Below are positions 44,415-52,419 of a DNA stretch of 54,173 nucleotides, one piece after another. The DNA comes from Acidobacteriota bacterium (lineage in GTDB: Bacteria; Actinomycetota; Actinomycetes; Actinomycetales; Microbacteriaceae), in contig JABBOB010000009.1 of the NCBI GenBank assembly GCA_019352055.1, positions 9,791 to 63,963 of the forward strand, given 5' to 3'. The notes under the pieces are model-generated. The model had not been told where the DNA came from, searched no databases, and saw nothing but the letters and a program-made list of their open reading frames with translations. The position numbers and the translations under genes were made by a program. Position 1 is the stretch's first letter, and each line of letters begins with the position of its first letter.

Positions 44415-45227
44415 CTACTCGGTGATGGCGTCCAGGGCGGCGATCGCCTCCGAGTCGAGCGCGAAGTCGACCTGCGCGTTCTCGGCGATGCGCTTCGGGG
44501 TGACCGACTTCGGCAGCGGCAGCACCCCCTTCTCGAGGAGGTAGCGGATGGCGACCTGCGCGGGGGTGTGCCCGACGCGCTTCGCGATGCCGTCCAGCGC
44601 GCCGCCCTCGAGCAGCCGGCCGGTCGCGAGGGGGGAGTAGCCCTCGACGAGCACGCCGCGCTCCTGGCACCATGCGGTGACGTCGTGCTGGGTGTTGCCG
44701 ACGAACCAGCGGATCTGGTTCGCGTGGGGCACGACGTCGGTGGCCGCGGTCAGCTTCTCGAGGTCGTCGACCGAGAAGTTCGAGACGCCGATGGAGCGCG
44801 TACGCCCCGCGGCGAACAGCTCCTCGAAGACCCTCCAGACCTCGATGTTGCCCGCGGTGTGGTCGGTGCCGATCGCGTTCCACGGCCACGGCGCGTGGAT
44901 CAGGTAGAGGTCGACGACACCGAGGTCCAGACCCTGCTGGGACGTCTCGAACGCCCGGCGGGCGCCGGCCGCGTCCTTGATCTCCGCGGGGAGCTTCGTG
45001 GTGATGAAGATCTCGCCGCGGTCGATCCCGCTGTCGCGGACAGCGCGGCCGACGCTCGCCTCGTTCCCGTAGGCGAGCGCGGTGTCGATGTGCCGGTAGC
45101 CGGCATCGAGGGCGGTCCGGACGGAGTCGTAGGCCTCCGGTCCGTCGGGGATCTGCCACGTGCCGAACCCGATCCTCGGGATGGCGACGTCGCCGGCGAT
45201 GGTGAACGTGTCGGTGAGAGCGGGCAT
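44415..45227 (-). CDS. aldo/keto reductase
   Basis: 270 residues, (beta/alpha)8 barrel using NADPH. The catalytic tetrad is complete: Asp48 (HIDTA), Tyr53 (LAYGNE), Lys78 (TTKLP) and His111 (IHAPWPW). The C-terminal cofactor loop PLPKSVTPKRIAENA (about 235-249) is typical for the family. Substrate not assigned. The ATG at 45227 follows TAGCGT by eight bases. Convergent with the GNAT gene across a strong hairpin. Confidence 0.93.
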   Translation of the reverse strand: MPALTDTFTIAGDVAIPRIGFGTWQIPDGPEAYDSVRTALDAGYRHIDTALAYGNEASVGRAVRDSGIDRGEIFITTKLPAEIKDAAGARRAFETSQQGLDLGVVDLYLIHAPWPWNAIGTDHTAGNIEVWRVFEELFAAGRTRSIGVSNFSVDDLEKLTAATDVVPHANQIRWFVGNTQHDVTAWCQERGVLVEGYSPLATGRLLEGGALDGIAKRVGHTPAQVAIRYLLEKGVLPLPKSVTPKRIAENAQVDFALDSEAIAALDAITE

Positions 45228-45235
45228 GGGGCCGG

Positions 45236-45241
45236 ACGCTA
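45236..45241 (-). promoter_or_regulatory. -10 element of aldo/keto reductase
   Basis: TAGCGT on the minus strand, eight bases before the ATG at 45227. Confidence 0.35.
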
Positions 45242-45270
45242 CGACCCCGGGAGGCTCCTGACCTGAGTGC

Positions 45271-46542
45271 TCACTCAGCGGCGGCGAGGAAGACGCCGGC
45301 GGCCTCCGCGAGGCGGCCGGGGTCGTCGACGTGCGTCATCTCGCGCGCGGAGTGCATCGACAGCAGCGGAGTGCCGACGTCGAACGTGCGGATGCCGAGG
45401 CGGGTGGCGGTGATCGGCCCGATGGTGGAGCCGCACGGCACGTCGTTGTTGGAGACGAACTCCTGCCACGGGACCCCGGCGGTCCGGCAGACGCGTCCCC
45501 ACAGCGCCGCGCCTGAGGCGTCGGTGGTGTAGCGCTGCACCGCGTTGATCTTCAGCAGGGGTCCGCCGCCGGCGACCGGACGGTTGGCGGGATCGTGCTT
45601 CTCCGGCCGGTTGGGGTGAACGGCGTGGCCGGCGTCGGCGGACATGCACCAGGAGGCGGCGATCGCGCGGGCCAGCTCGGACCGCTCGCCGCCGAGGGAC
45701 GCGGTCACGCGCTCCAGCACGTCGGCGAGCAGCGGTCCGGCGGCACCGGACCGGCTCTCCGAGCCGACCTCCTCGTGGTCGAAGGCCGCGAGCACCGCGA
45801 TCGCGCCGCTCGGCTCGACCGACTCCATCGCCCGCAACCCGGCATGCACGGAGCTGAGATTGTCGAGCCGGGGGGAGGCGAACAGGTCGCCGGTCACCCC
45901 GAAGCGCCGCGGCGGCTGGGTGTCGCACGTGATCAGGTCGTAGCCGGCGACCTCCGCGGACGGGATGCCGAGCAGCTCGGCGAGCGCGCCGACCACGTCC
46001 CCGTCCCCGGCGACCCCGAGTATCGGCTGCAGGTCCCGCTGGCGGTCGGGGGAGAACGCCGTGTTCAGCTCGCGGTCGAGGTGGATCGCGAGGTGGGGCA
46101 CCCGCGCCCACGGTCCGGTCCTGACCAGGCGCTCGGTCCCGCTCGTGTCGACGACCCGGCCGGCGAGCTCGAGCTCGCGGTCGAACCACGAGGCCAGGAT
46201 CGGGCCGCCGTACACCTCGACGCCGGCCTGGAGGAAACCGCCCCCGCCGACGGTGGGCTTCGGCTTGAGCTTCAGGCCCGGGGAATCGGTGTGAGCGCCG
46301 ACGATCCGGTACGGGGTGGTGGCGTCCGCATCGACCGGGACGGCGACCGCGACCACCGCTCCGTCGCGGACGAGCAGGAGGCGGGCGCCCGGCACCACGG
46401 CCTCGGCCCAGTCCTCCGTCTCGTCGAGCGCCGCGTACCCGGCCGCGACGAGCCGCCGGGAGACCTCCGCCGCGGCGTGGTACGAACTCGGCGAGGCGGT
46501 GACGAATGCCGCGAGGTCGTCGATGTGCGAGGTGCCGTCCAC
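45271..46542 (-). CDS. M18 family aminopeptidase
   Basis: 423 residues. Zinc-dependent aminopeptidase of the DAP2/aspartyl aminopeptidase type. Metal ligand segments are intact: GAHTDSPGLKLKPKP (His and Asp near 87), the bridging acid region FDHEEVGSESRSGAAG (about 255), and the C-terminal HSAREMTHVDDP (His near 400). GTG 46542 is chosen; the frame can be read 12 bases further to a TTG at 46554, with a TTGAAT element six bases before the GTG. It acts in the cytoplasm, removing N-terminal acidic residues from peptides. It lies downstream of the PadR gene but a strong hairpin separates them. Confidence 0.9.
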   Translation of the reverse strand: MDGTSHIDDLAAFVTASPSSYHAAAEVSRRLVAAGYAALDETEDWAEAVVPGARLLLVRDGAVVAVAVPVDADATTPYRIVGAHTDSPGLKLKPKPTVGGGGFLQAGVEVYGGPILASWFDRELELAGRVVDTSGTERLVRTGPWARVPHLAIHLDRELNTAFSPDRQRDLQPILGVAGDGDVVGALAELLGIPSAEVAGYDLITCDTQPPRRFGVTGDLFASPRLDNLSSVHAGLRAMESVEPSGAIAVLAAFDHEEVGSESRSGAAGPLLADVLERVTASLGGERSELARAIAASWCMSADAGHAVHPNRPEKHDPANRPVAGGGPLLKINAVQRYTTDASGAALWGRVCRTAGVPWQEFVSNNDVPCGSTIGPITATRLGIRTFDVGTPLLSMHSAREMTHVDDPGRLAEAAGVFLAAAE

Positions 46543-46573
46543 CTCGCTATTCAACCCGCTGGACCGCGGGGTG

Positions 46574-46626
46574 CGGTTCGAAGGGGTTCCTGCGCGACGG
46601 AGCCGCCCAGGAACCCCTTCGAACCG
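46574..46626 (-). terminator. 19-bp perfect hairpin after PadR gene
   Basis: Perfect 19-bp arms (46574-46592 and 46608-46626) ending in GGTTCGAAGGGGTTCCTG with a 15-base loop, seven bases downstream of the PadR stop and before the M18 gene on the same strand. Confidence 0.7.
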
Positions 46627-46632
46627 GTGAGG

Positions 46633-47256
46633 TCACTCGCCGAGGATGCGGTACAGCTCACGGCGCAGCTCGTCGACCTTCTCGGTCGCGCGGGCGCGCT
46701 GCTCGGCGGTCACGCCGCCCCGGAACTGCATGGCGGCGCCGGCGAGCTTGCCGAACGCGGTCATGAGGGCGTCGCCGCCCTGGAAGCGGTCACCGGCGCT
46801 GCGGAACGCGGCGTCGATCTCCTCCTGGTGCGCCTGGACGTAGGTTCGGCCGGCTTCGGTGAGCTCGTAGGCCCCCCTGGGGCCGCCCTCCTGGCTGATC
46901 AGACCCTCGTCGACGAGCTGCGCGAGCGTCGGGTAGACCGAGCCGGGGCTCGGCGTCCAGGCGCCCTCGGTCTTCTCGCCGATGGCCTTGATCAGGCCGT
47001 AGCCGTTCGAGGGACCGTCGGACAGCAGGCCGAGGAGCGCGCTCCGCACGTCACCGCGACGGGCGCGGGGACCGTGCGGGCCGAAGCCGGGGCCGGGGCC
47101 GAAGCCCTTGAACGCGCGGAGGGCCTCCGCGGGTCCGTCCCACGGGCCGCCGAAGCCGCCGCGGGGACCGCGGTGGCCGAACGGCCCGTCGAACCGGCCG
47201 CGGAACGCGCCGTGCTGGGGGTGGTCGTGGTCATGCTGGTCGTGGAAGTGATCCAT
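46633..47256 (-). CDS. PadR family transcriptional regulator
   Basis: 207 residues. The N-terminal 65 residues are a low-complexity His/Gly/Pro/Phe-rich stretch (HFHDQHDHDHPQHGAFRGRFDGPFGHRG), then a PadR winged helix (RSALLGLLSDGPSNGYGLIKAIGEKTEGAWTPSPGSVYPTLAQLVDEGLISQE) and a helical C-terminal segment. The His-rich head could bind a metal, or simply be a tail. Start ATG 47256 has an AAGGAG ribosome site. It may repress itself through the GATATATC palindrome upstream; the divergent neighbour CsbD gene could also be controlled by it. Confidence 0.88.
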   Translation of the reverse strand: MDHFHDQHDHDHPQHGAFRGRFDGPFGHRGPRGGFGGPWDGPAEALRAFKGFGPGPGFGPHGPRARRGDVRSALLGLLSDGPSNGYGLIKAIGEKTEGAWTPSPGSVYPTLAQLVDEGLISQEGGPRGAYELTEAGRTYVQAHQEEIDAAFRSAGDRFQGGDALMTAFGKLAGAAMQFRGGVTAEQRARATEKVDELRRELYRILGE

Positions 47257-47291
47257 GATGAAACTCCTTCAGGTTCTGTTGTCGTGAAGCA

Positions 47292-47308
47292 TCACGATAT
47301 ATCGGTGA
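47292..47308. promoter_or_regulatory. candidate PadR operator
   Basis: TCACGATATATCGGTGA region around the perfect palindrome GATATATC (47296-47303), in the PadR/CsbD divergent interval. AT-rich in an otherwise GC-rich region, as often seen for PadR sites. Confidence 0.45.
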
Positions 47309-47412
47309 ACATCGGAGCGCAACCGGATGTTCCCGGCGGACCCCATGCGGATGCCCGGGCCGCTCGGAGGCGGCCCTGGGACGGTCGACGGACCCGATGG
47401 AAGGAGACGGTC

Positions 47413-47583
47413 ATGGCGATCGGCGACAAGATCTCGAACGCGGCGGAGGACCTCGGCGGCAAGGCCAAGGAGACCACCGGAAAGGCGACCGGCGACGAGC
47501 GCCTCGAGGCGGAGGGCCGGGGCGACCAGGCTTCCGCGAAGGTGAAGAAGGTCGGTGAGGACGTCAAGGACGTGTTCCGCTGA
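47413..47583 (+). CDS. CsbD family stress protein
   Basis: 56 residues: MAIGDKISNAAEDLGGKAKETTGKATGDERLEAEGRGDQASAKVKKVGEDVKDVFR, the standard CsbD pattern of small charged helical proteins induced by general stress. Function is unknown. ATG at 47413 has an AAGGAGA ribosome site. It is divergent from the PadR gene and followed by a strong hairpin. The frame is short and easy to miss by a length cut-off. Confidence 0.88.
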   Translation: MAIGDKISNAAEDLGGKAKETTGKATGDERLEAEGRGDQASAKVKKVGEDVKDVFR

Positions 47584-47600
47584 CCTGCGCACGGACGTCA

Positions 47601-47634
47601 GGAGCGCCTTCCGGGTCGACTCGGAAGGCGCTCC
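47601..47634 (+). terminator. hairpin after CsbD gene
   Basis: GGAGCGCCTTCCG / CGGAAGGCGCTCC, 13-bp perfect arms with an eight-base loop, 18 bases after the CsbD stop. Confidence 0.65.
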
Positions 47635-47729
47635 AGCGTCCTGGGTGCCGGCGAGATGCACGGCGAGCAGCTGAGGTCGTCCCGGAACGGGCGGCACCGG
47701 AGCGGCGCGGGGCATCCGAGTCCGGTTCG

Positions 47730-47879
47730 AAGTTCAAGGTCCGGTACGCGACCCTCGGGTTCAGTGAGACCGCGCGGCTGGACGACGGGAGCATGTGGCC
47801 CACGTCGTACGCGATCGATGCCGTGACGCCCGAGGTCGAGCAGCGGATCGCGTCGCTCGTGCTCCAGGCCGTCGGTTAG
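47730..47879 (+). pseudogene. remnant of a DUF1801-like protein, C-terminal part only
   Basis: A 49-codon open stretch, KFKVRYATLGFSETARLDDGSMWPTSYAIDAVTPEVEQRIASLVLQAVG, matches the C-terminal part of DUF1801/YdhG-like small proteins. Upstream in the same frame no start and no family-like sequence is seen (the frame runs Arg-rich and low-complexity). The stop TAG overlaps the stop of the SDR gene on the other strand by three bases, so the fragment is convergent with it. A deletion of the first two thirds, with the hairpin of the CsbD gene just upstream, is the simplest view. Confidence 0.6.
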
Positions 47880-48805
47880 GCCGGACGTGCGGCCGGCAGG
47901 CCGGTGCCCGTGAGCCGCTGCGCCTCCGACCACAGGAGCCGCGCCTTCTCCTGGGAACGGGACGACCGCGGGAACCCGGCCCGGTGGGTCGGACCGACGA
48001 GCGCCCAGCGGTCGGGCCCGTAGTACGCGCCCTGCTGCGCCTCCGGTGACGTCACGGCGAACAGCAGCGGTTCGGCGCCGGTCTCCACGCCCTGTGACGG
48101 GATGAACGTGCGGCTCGCGGGTGCGAGCTGCGCCTCGGCGCTGCGCCCCAGGTTCCTTCCCGCGGTCTGCAGGTTCGTCCGCGTGTACCCGGGGTGGGCG
48201 ATCGTGCTGAGCAGGTCCCACCCGCGGCCGACCGCGATCGCTGCGAGCCACCGCCCGAGCATCAGGTCCGCCAGCTTCGACTGCGCGTACGCGCGGGCCG
48301 CGGAGTAGCGGCGGGAGGTCCATTGGAGGTCGGCGAGGTCGATGCGGCCGAAGTTCGCGGCGACGCTCGACATCGTGGCGACGCGCGACCCGGGGGAGGC
48401 GAGCAGCGTGGGCAGCAGGAGGTTCGTCAGCGCGAACGGGCCGAGGAAGTTGGTGCCGAACTGCAGCTCGAAGCCGTCCGTCGTCGCGGTGCGCCGAGGC
48501 GGCACCATCACGCCCGCGTTGTTGACGAGCGCGTGCAGCGGGCGTCCGTCCGTCGCCACACCGTGGGCGAACTCGCGCACCGAGGCCAGGTCGGCGAGGT
48601 CGAGGCGGCGCACCTCGATGCGCGCGCCGGGAACGGCGTCGCGGATCTCAGCCGCGGCGTCCTCGCCCTTGCCGACCGTGCGGACGGCGAGCAGCACGTC
48701 GGCTCCGGCGGCGGCGAGCCGCTTGGCCGTCTCCTTGCCGGTGCCGCTGTTCGCGCCGGTCACGACGAACCGCCGACCGACCTGCTGGGGTACCTGGAAG
48801 TGCAT
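47876..48805 (-). CDS. SDR family oxidoreductase
   Basis: 309 residues, classical short-chain dehydrogenase, retinol-dehydrogenase-like. NAD(P) motif TGANSGTGKETAKRL at residues 17-31, NNAGVM (about 93-98), catalytic Ser in SSVAANFG, and YAQSKLA (Tyr and Lys, YxxxK). The C-terminal 60 residues are longer than usual. Start ATG 48805 has a GGGGGACGGAG ribosome site. A partial palindromic repeat is just upstream (48825-48846). Confidence 0.92.
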   Translation of the reverse strand: MHFQVPQQVGRRFVVTGANSGTGKETAKRLAAAGADVLLAVRTVGKGEDAAAEIRDAVPGARIEVRRLDLADLASVREFAHGVATDGRPLHALVNNAGVMVPPRRTATTDGFELQFGTNFLGPFALTNLLLPTLLASPGSRVATMSSVAANFGRIDLADLQWTSRRYSAARAYAQSKLADLMLGRWLAAIAVGRGWDLLSTIAHPGYTRTNLQTAGRNLGRSAEAQLAPASRTFIPSQGVETGAEPLLFAVTSPEAQQGAYYGPDRWALVGPTHRAGFPRSSRSQEKARLLWSEAQRLTGTGLPAARPA

Positions 48806-48824
48806 GGGTGCTCCGTCCCCCGGC

Positions 48825-48846
48825 CGAGGATCGCCGGATCCGCGAA
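48825..48846. repeat. half copy of the palindromic repeat element
   Basis: Read in reverse, TTCGCGGATCCGG then a base and GATCCTCG, the same unit that builds the two elements at 32.2 and 33.3 kb. It lies in the gap between the SDR start and the GH13 stop. Confidence 0.6.
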
Positions 48847-48851
48847 TGATG

Positions 48852-50108
48852 TCAGGCGCTGCCGAACACGGCGGCCTCGTGCGGGCCCGTTCCGCCTTCG
48901 AGCAGGCGCTGGCCCGGCTGGGGGTCGAACTCGACCGCGTCGTCCCCGACGTTCAGCACGACGGTGACCGAATCGCCGCCGTCGCTCGCGATCACCTGGT
49001 AGATGAGCAGGTCGTTCTCGACGCGCACCTGCGAGTAGCGGCCGTGCGCGAGCCACGGCTTCCTCCGGCGCAGCGAGATGAGCCGCTGGTGGAGGCGCAG
49101 GACGGGTCCGCCGTCGCCGGAAAGCCCACTCGGATCGTCGGGGAAGCGCGGGCGAACCGCGTCGTCACCGCCCGCGCGATCCTCCTTCACCCCGCGGAAG
49201 CCCTCCTCGTCGCCCGCGTAGACGACGGGGGTGCCGCCGACCGTGAACAGGATCGTGAGGGCGTGTGCCAGGTGGCGGTGGTCGTCGAGCCGGCTGGCGA
49301 TCCGCGTCGTGTCGTGGTTGCCGACGAACGTCGCAGGGAGGAACGCAGCGACCATCTCGGCGTGCCGGCCGAGGGACCAGGCGGTCTCCCACAGGTTGCG
49401 CTCGTTCAGGCCGCTCCAGATCGCCTTCCACAGCTCGTACTGGGTCACGGAGTCGAGCCGCGACTCCTCAATGAAGCGCACGTAGTCGCCGTGGATGACC
49501 TCGCCGAGCAGCCAGGCGTGCGGGTGCAACGTGTGCACCGCCTCGGCGACCTGTCGCCAGAACGTGACCGGCACCGCGTACGCGGCGTCGAGCCGCCAGC
49601 CGTCCACGCCGAGGTCGAGCCAGTGCCGCATGACACCGATGACGTGATCCCGGACCTCGGGCTCCTCGTGGTTCAGCAGGACCAGCGCGCCGTGCCCCTC
49701 GAAGTCCGCCCAGCCGTCCCCGCTCCGGACGAACCACCGAGCCGCCTCCGCATCGCCCGCCTCAGCGCGCCGGAACCGCGGATGCGACCGGCCGACGTGG
49801 TTGAAGACCCCGTCGAGCACGACCTTGATCCCGCGCGCGTGCGCAGCGGCGACGAGGGAACCCAGGTCGTCCGCGTCGCCGAGCCGCGGGTCGATCCGCA
49901 GGTGGTCGCGGGTGTCGTAGCCGTGCGTCTCCGAATCGAACACGGGACCGAGCTGCAACCCGTTCGCGCCGAGCTCGATCAGGTGGTCGAGCCACCGCTC
50001 GAGCTGCGGCAGCCGATGCTGCACCGACCTCCCTGGAGGGTTCTCCGGCTCGGCGCCGGTGAACCCGAGCGGGTACACGTGCCAGAGGATCACGTCCTCG
50101 AACCGCAT
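48852..50108 (-). CDS. GH13 alpha-amylase-like glycoside hydrolase
   Basis: 418 residues, small single-domain-plus-cap enzyme. Region I LDGVFNHVG (Asp99), region II DGWRLDAAY with nucleophile Asp174, region III GEVIH with Glu203, region IV VGNHDTTR with Asp266. All three catalytic acids are intact. No signal peptide, so probably intracellular; acts on alpha-glucans or alpha-glucosides. Start ATG 50108 has an AGGGGGAG ribosome site. Both GH13 and SDR are on the minus strand but not tightly linked. Confidence 0.9.
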   Translation of the reverse strand: MRFEDVILWHVYPLGFTGAEPENPPGRSVQHRLPQLERWLDHLIELGANGLQLGPVFDSETHGYDTRDHLRIDPRLGDADDLGSLVAAAHARGIKVVLDGVFNHVGRSHPRFRRAEAGDAEAARWFVRSGDGWADFEGHGALVLLNHEEPEVRDHVIGVMRHWLDLGVDGWRLDAAYAVPVTFWRQVAEAVHTLHPHAWLLGEVIHGDYVRFIEESRLDSVTQYELWKAIWSGLNERNLWETAWSLGRHAEMVAAFLPATFVGNHDTTRIASRLDDHRHLAHALTILFTVGGTPVVYAGDEEGFRGVKEDRAGGDDAVRPRFPDDPSGLSGDGGPVLRLHQRLISLRRRKPWLAHGRYSQVRVENDLLIYQVIASDGGDSVTVVLNVGDDAVEFDPQPGQRLLEGGTGPHEAAVFGSA

Positions 50109-50328
50109 GGCTCCCCCTGCCGACCCCGGAACCGGCGCGCGAGGTCCCAGGAATCTACGCAGCCCTCCCGAGCGGTCACCCGGAGCGGTCGGAGGAGCGT
50201 CGCCCCCTCGAGCGATCCGTGCGGGCCTCGCCGGGCATGTCGGCCGGGATCCGGCTCGATCGGGCGGTACCGTCGCCTCGCTCCGGGGCGCACGCAGCGC
50301 CCCGCGTCATCGGGGGGTGAGGGTGCGC

Positions 50329-50934
50329 ATGCGTTCGATCCCTCCCTCCGGCCCTGGCGCGGCCGTCTCCCCGTACCGGGCTCGGCGGCGTGTGCTCAGC
50401 GTCCTCGCGGTCCTGGTGTGCACCGGCATCGCGCTCGTGACCGTCACCGATCCCTACGCCGGTGCGACCGCCGCCCCCTTCTACCGCCAGGCGGTGCTCT
50501 CGAAGCAGACCGGTGTGCAGCGCTTCGCGATCGAGGGCGGCTACGCGCTCGTCTCGCTGAAGCGGGACGCGTACACCGTCGAGATCGTGGGAAGCGGCGG
50601 GGGCGGCGCAGCAGCGACCGCGCCGAGCGGCCCCGTCGCGCCCGCGTCCGTCGCGCAGGCGTACGCCGCCGGCCTCGTCGCGGGGCGGGGCTGGGCGGCG
50701 AGCGAGTTCGGCTGCCTGGTGAGCCTCTGGAACCGCGAGTCCGGCTGGAACTCGCACGCCGCGAACCCCAGTGGGGCCTACGGGATCCCGCAGGCGCTTC
50801 CTGGCAGCAAGATGGGTGGGGACTGGCAGAACGACTACCGGGCGCAGATCCGCTGGGGCGTCGGTTACATCGCCGCCCGGTACGGCAGCCCGTGCGGCGC
50901 CTGGGCGCACTCGAACGCGGTGGGGTCCTACTAG
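50329..50934 (+). CDS. secreted lytic transglycosylase/lysozyme-like protein
   Basis: 201 residues. N-terminal signal or membrane helix (RRRVLSVLAVLVCTGIALVTVT, about 20-40), a linker with a Gly/Ala-rich stretch, and a C-terminal domain (about 115-201) FGCLVSLWNRESGWNSHAANPSGAYGIPQALPGSKMGGDWQNDYRAQIRWGVGYIAARYGSPCGAWAHSNAVGSY. The Glu in RESGWN is the expected catalytic residue; the GAYGIPQ and final GSY are the family marks (APF/SLT-like). Cuts or remodels peptidoglycan outside the membrane. ATG 50329 is used; GTG 50323 is possible. Confidence 0.87.
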   Translation: MRSIPPSGPGAAVSPYRARRRVLSVLAVLVCTGIALVTVTDPYAGATAAPFYRQAVLSKQTGVQRFAIEGGYALVSLKRDAYTVEIVGSGGGGAAATAPSGPVAPASVAQAYAAGLVAGRGWAASEFGCLVSLWNRESGWNSHAANPSGAYGIPQALPGSKMGGDWQNDYRAQIRWGVGYIAARYGSPCGAWAHSNAVGSY

Positions 50935-50970
50935 CGGGAAGCCGTCCGTTCCGTGCGGACGATGTTGACG

Positions 50971-51000
50971 TGGTGTCATTGTGGTGTCACCATGGCGTCA
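50971..51000 (+). promoter_or_regulatory. three direct repeats upstream of the HicB-like gene
   Basis: TGGTGTCA (50971-50978), TGGTGTCA (50982-50989) and TGGCGTCA (50993-51000), spaced exactly 11 bases apart, i.e. one helical turn; the last overlaps the ATG. TTGACG at 50965-50970 could be the -35. This is a typical arrangement for a ribbon-helix-helix autorepressor. Confidence 0.6.
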
Positions 51001-51494
51001 TGGAGCTCGACCGCTACACCGACCGCGTCCGGGCGCAGCTGGCCGCCGTCGCGGACACCGGTGCCGACGACGTCCGGGCGCTGGCCGAGCGGATGAGCGC
51101 GGCGCTCGATCCCGCTGTGCGGCTCGCCCTGCTCGAGCTGCTGGCCGAGGCGGCCGGTGAGATCAGCGGCGAGCTGGCGCCGGGCTCCGTCGACGTCCGC
51201 CTCCGCGGCAGGGACCCCGAGCTCGTCGTGCGCCTCCCGGCCGGGGGGCCTGGGTCGGCGCGGCCCGCACCTCCCGGCTCAGCAGCGCCGGAGGTGCCCG
51301 GCGACGACTCCGCGACGTTCCGGACCACGCTCCGACTGCCCGAGCGGTTGAAAGCCCGGGTCGAGGACGCCGCGAGCGTGGAGGGGGTCTCCGTCAACAC
51401 CTGGTTGGTGCGCGCCGTGGCGACCGCCCTCGAACCAGCGGCCCGCCGGCCGTCGACCCGGAACGGGGACCGGTTCACCGGCTGGGTGCGCTGA
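51000..51494 (+). CDS. HicB-like ribbon-helix-helix protein
   Basis: 164 residues. The C-terminal part (about 105-145) TFRTTLRLPERLKARVEDAASVEGVSVNTWLVRAVATALE is a ribbon-helix-helix DNA-binding domain. The N-terminal 90 residues (DRYTDRVRAQLAAVADTGADDVRALAERMSAALDPAVRLALLELLAEAAGEISGEL) are helical; no HicB-type RNase-H-like fold is evident. No HicA toxin is beside it, so it is better seen as a regulator of the DUF4097/ABC operon that follows. Three 11-bp spaced repeats end at its start codon (autoregulation). Confidence 0.8.
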   Translation: MELDRYTDRVRAQLAAVADTGADDVRALAERMSAALDPAVRLALLELLAEAAGEISGELAPGSVDVRLRGRDPELVVRLPAGGPGSARPAPPGSAAPEVPGDDSATFRTTLRLPERLKARVEDAASVEGVSVNTWLVRAVATALEPAARRPSTRNGDRFTGWVR

Positions 51495-51519
51495 ACCCGC
51501 TTCACCCACGACATCACGA

Positions 51520-51538
51520 GTCCCGCCGTCGGCGGGAC
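51520..51538 (+). promoter_or_regulatory. intercistronic hairpin before DUF4097 gene
   Basis: GTCCCGCC / GGCGGGAC with a three-base loop, 25 bases after the HicB-like stop. It may stabilise or modulate expression of the downstream genes. Confidence 0.35.
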
Positions 51539-51570
51539 CGATCCGTCATGCCTGCAAGGGAGGAACCGTC

Positions 51571-52419
51571 ATGCCCGTCTTCGAGACATCGCAGTCCGTC
51601 GCGCTCGACGTCGACGTCGCCGCCGGCCACGTCGAGATCGTCGGCGAGGACCGGTCGGACGTCATCGCCGAGGTGGCTCCGTCCAACGAGGGTCGCTCCG
51701 GCGACCGGTCCCTCGCGGAGGCTGCCACGATCGAGCACGACGGCGATCGCGTGGTCGTCCGCGTCCCACGGCGGATGAACCTGTTCGGCCGCAACGATTC
51801 GGTCGACGTCCGGGTCGCGATGCCCCGCGGTTCGCACGTCGAGGTCCGGAGCGCGTACGGCTCCGTCCAGCTCCGTGGGGTGCTCGGCAGCACGCGCGTC
51901 GACGCGAAGTACGGCACCGTCTCGATCGACGCCGTCGGCGACCTCGTGCTGTCGGCGCCGCACGGCGAGGTCGACGTGCGGGAGGTCGGCGGCCGCCTCG
52001 ATCTCGATGCAGGGCACAGCAGGGTGCGGGTCGGCGCGGTCCGCGGCGAGGCGCAACTGCGCGCCGCCCACGGGTCGATCGACCTCGGCGTCGCGCACGG
52101 CCCGGTGGTGGCGCGGCTGTCCGGTGCGCTGAGGATCGAGACGGCCCTGTCGGACGTGTCGGCGCAGAGCGCCTACGGGGCGCTGCGCGTCGATGCTGCG
52201 ACCACCGGCACGGTCCGGCTCGACAACGGCTACGGCGACATCGAGGTCGGGGTGCCGGCGGGGACGGCGGCCTGGGTGGACGCCAGCTCCGCGCACGGAA
52301 CCGTCCGCAACGAGCTCACCGCGGGAGCCGCGGCCGGTGGGACGGAGCGGACCGTCGAGCTGCACCTCAGCAGCGAGTGGGCCGACGTCGTCGTGCGGCG
52401 CAGCCGCGCGTTCTCATGA
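51571..52419 (+). CDS. DUF4097 family beta-strand repeat protein
   Basis: 282 residues. Beta-helix-like repeats: DVRVAMPRGSHVEVRSAYGSVQLRGV, VDAKYGTVSIDAVGDLVLSAPHGEVDVREVGGRLDLDAGHSRVRVGAVRGEAQLRAAHGSIDLGV, and so on. No signal peptide is evident. The protein lies between a RHH regulator and an ABC exporter and overlaps the ATPase gene (ATGA), so it is probably an accessory or sensor part of that system. Start ATG 51571 has a GGGAGG ribosome site. Confidence 0.85.
   Translation: MPVFETSQSVALDVDVAAGHVEIVGEDRSDVIAEVAPSNEGRSGDRSLAEAATIEHDGDRVVVRVPRRMNLFGRNDSVDVRVAMPRGSHVEVRSAYGSVQLRGVLGSTRVDAKYGTVSIDAVGDLVLSAPHGEVDVREVGGRLDLDAGHSRVRVGAVRGEAQLRAAHGSIDLGVAHGPVVARLSGALRIETALSDVSAQSAYGALRVDAATTGTVRLDNGYGDIEVGVPAGTAAWVDASSAHGTVRNELTAGAAAGGTERTVELHLSSEWADVVVRRSRAFS

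Noticed and set aside
46574-46626. GGTTCGAA as a tRNA T-loop
   Set aside because: It is one arm of a perfect hairpin; no acceptor or anticodon arms fit.
50109-50328. c-di-AMP riboswitch before the secreted lysozyme-like gene
   Set aside because: These leaders are common in actinobacteria before such genes, but no recognisable consensus core was seen.
51000-51494. HicAB toxin-antitoxin pair
   Set aside because: No HicA-like gene lies on either side.
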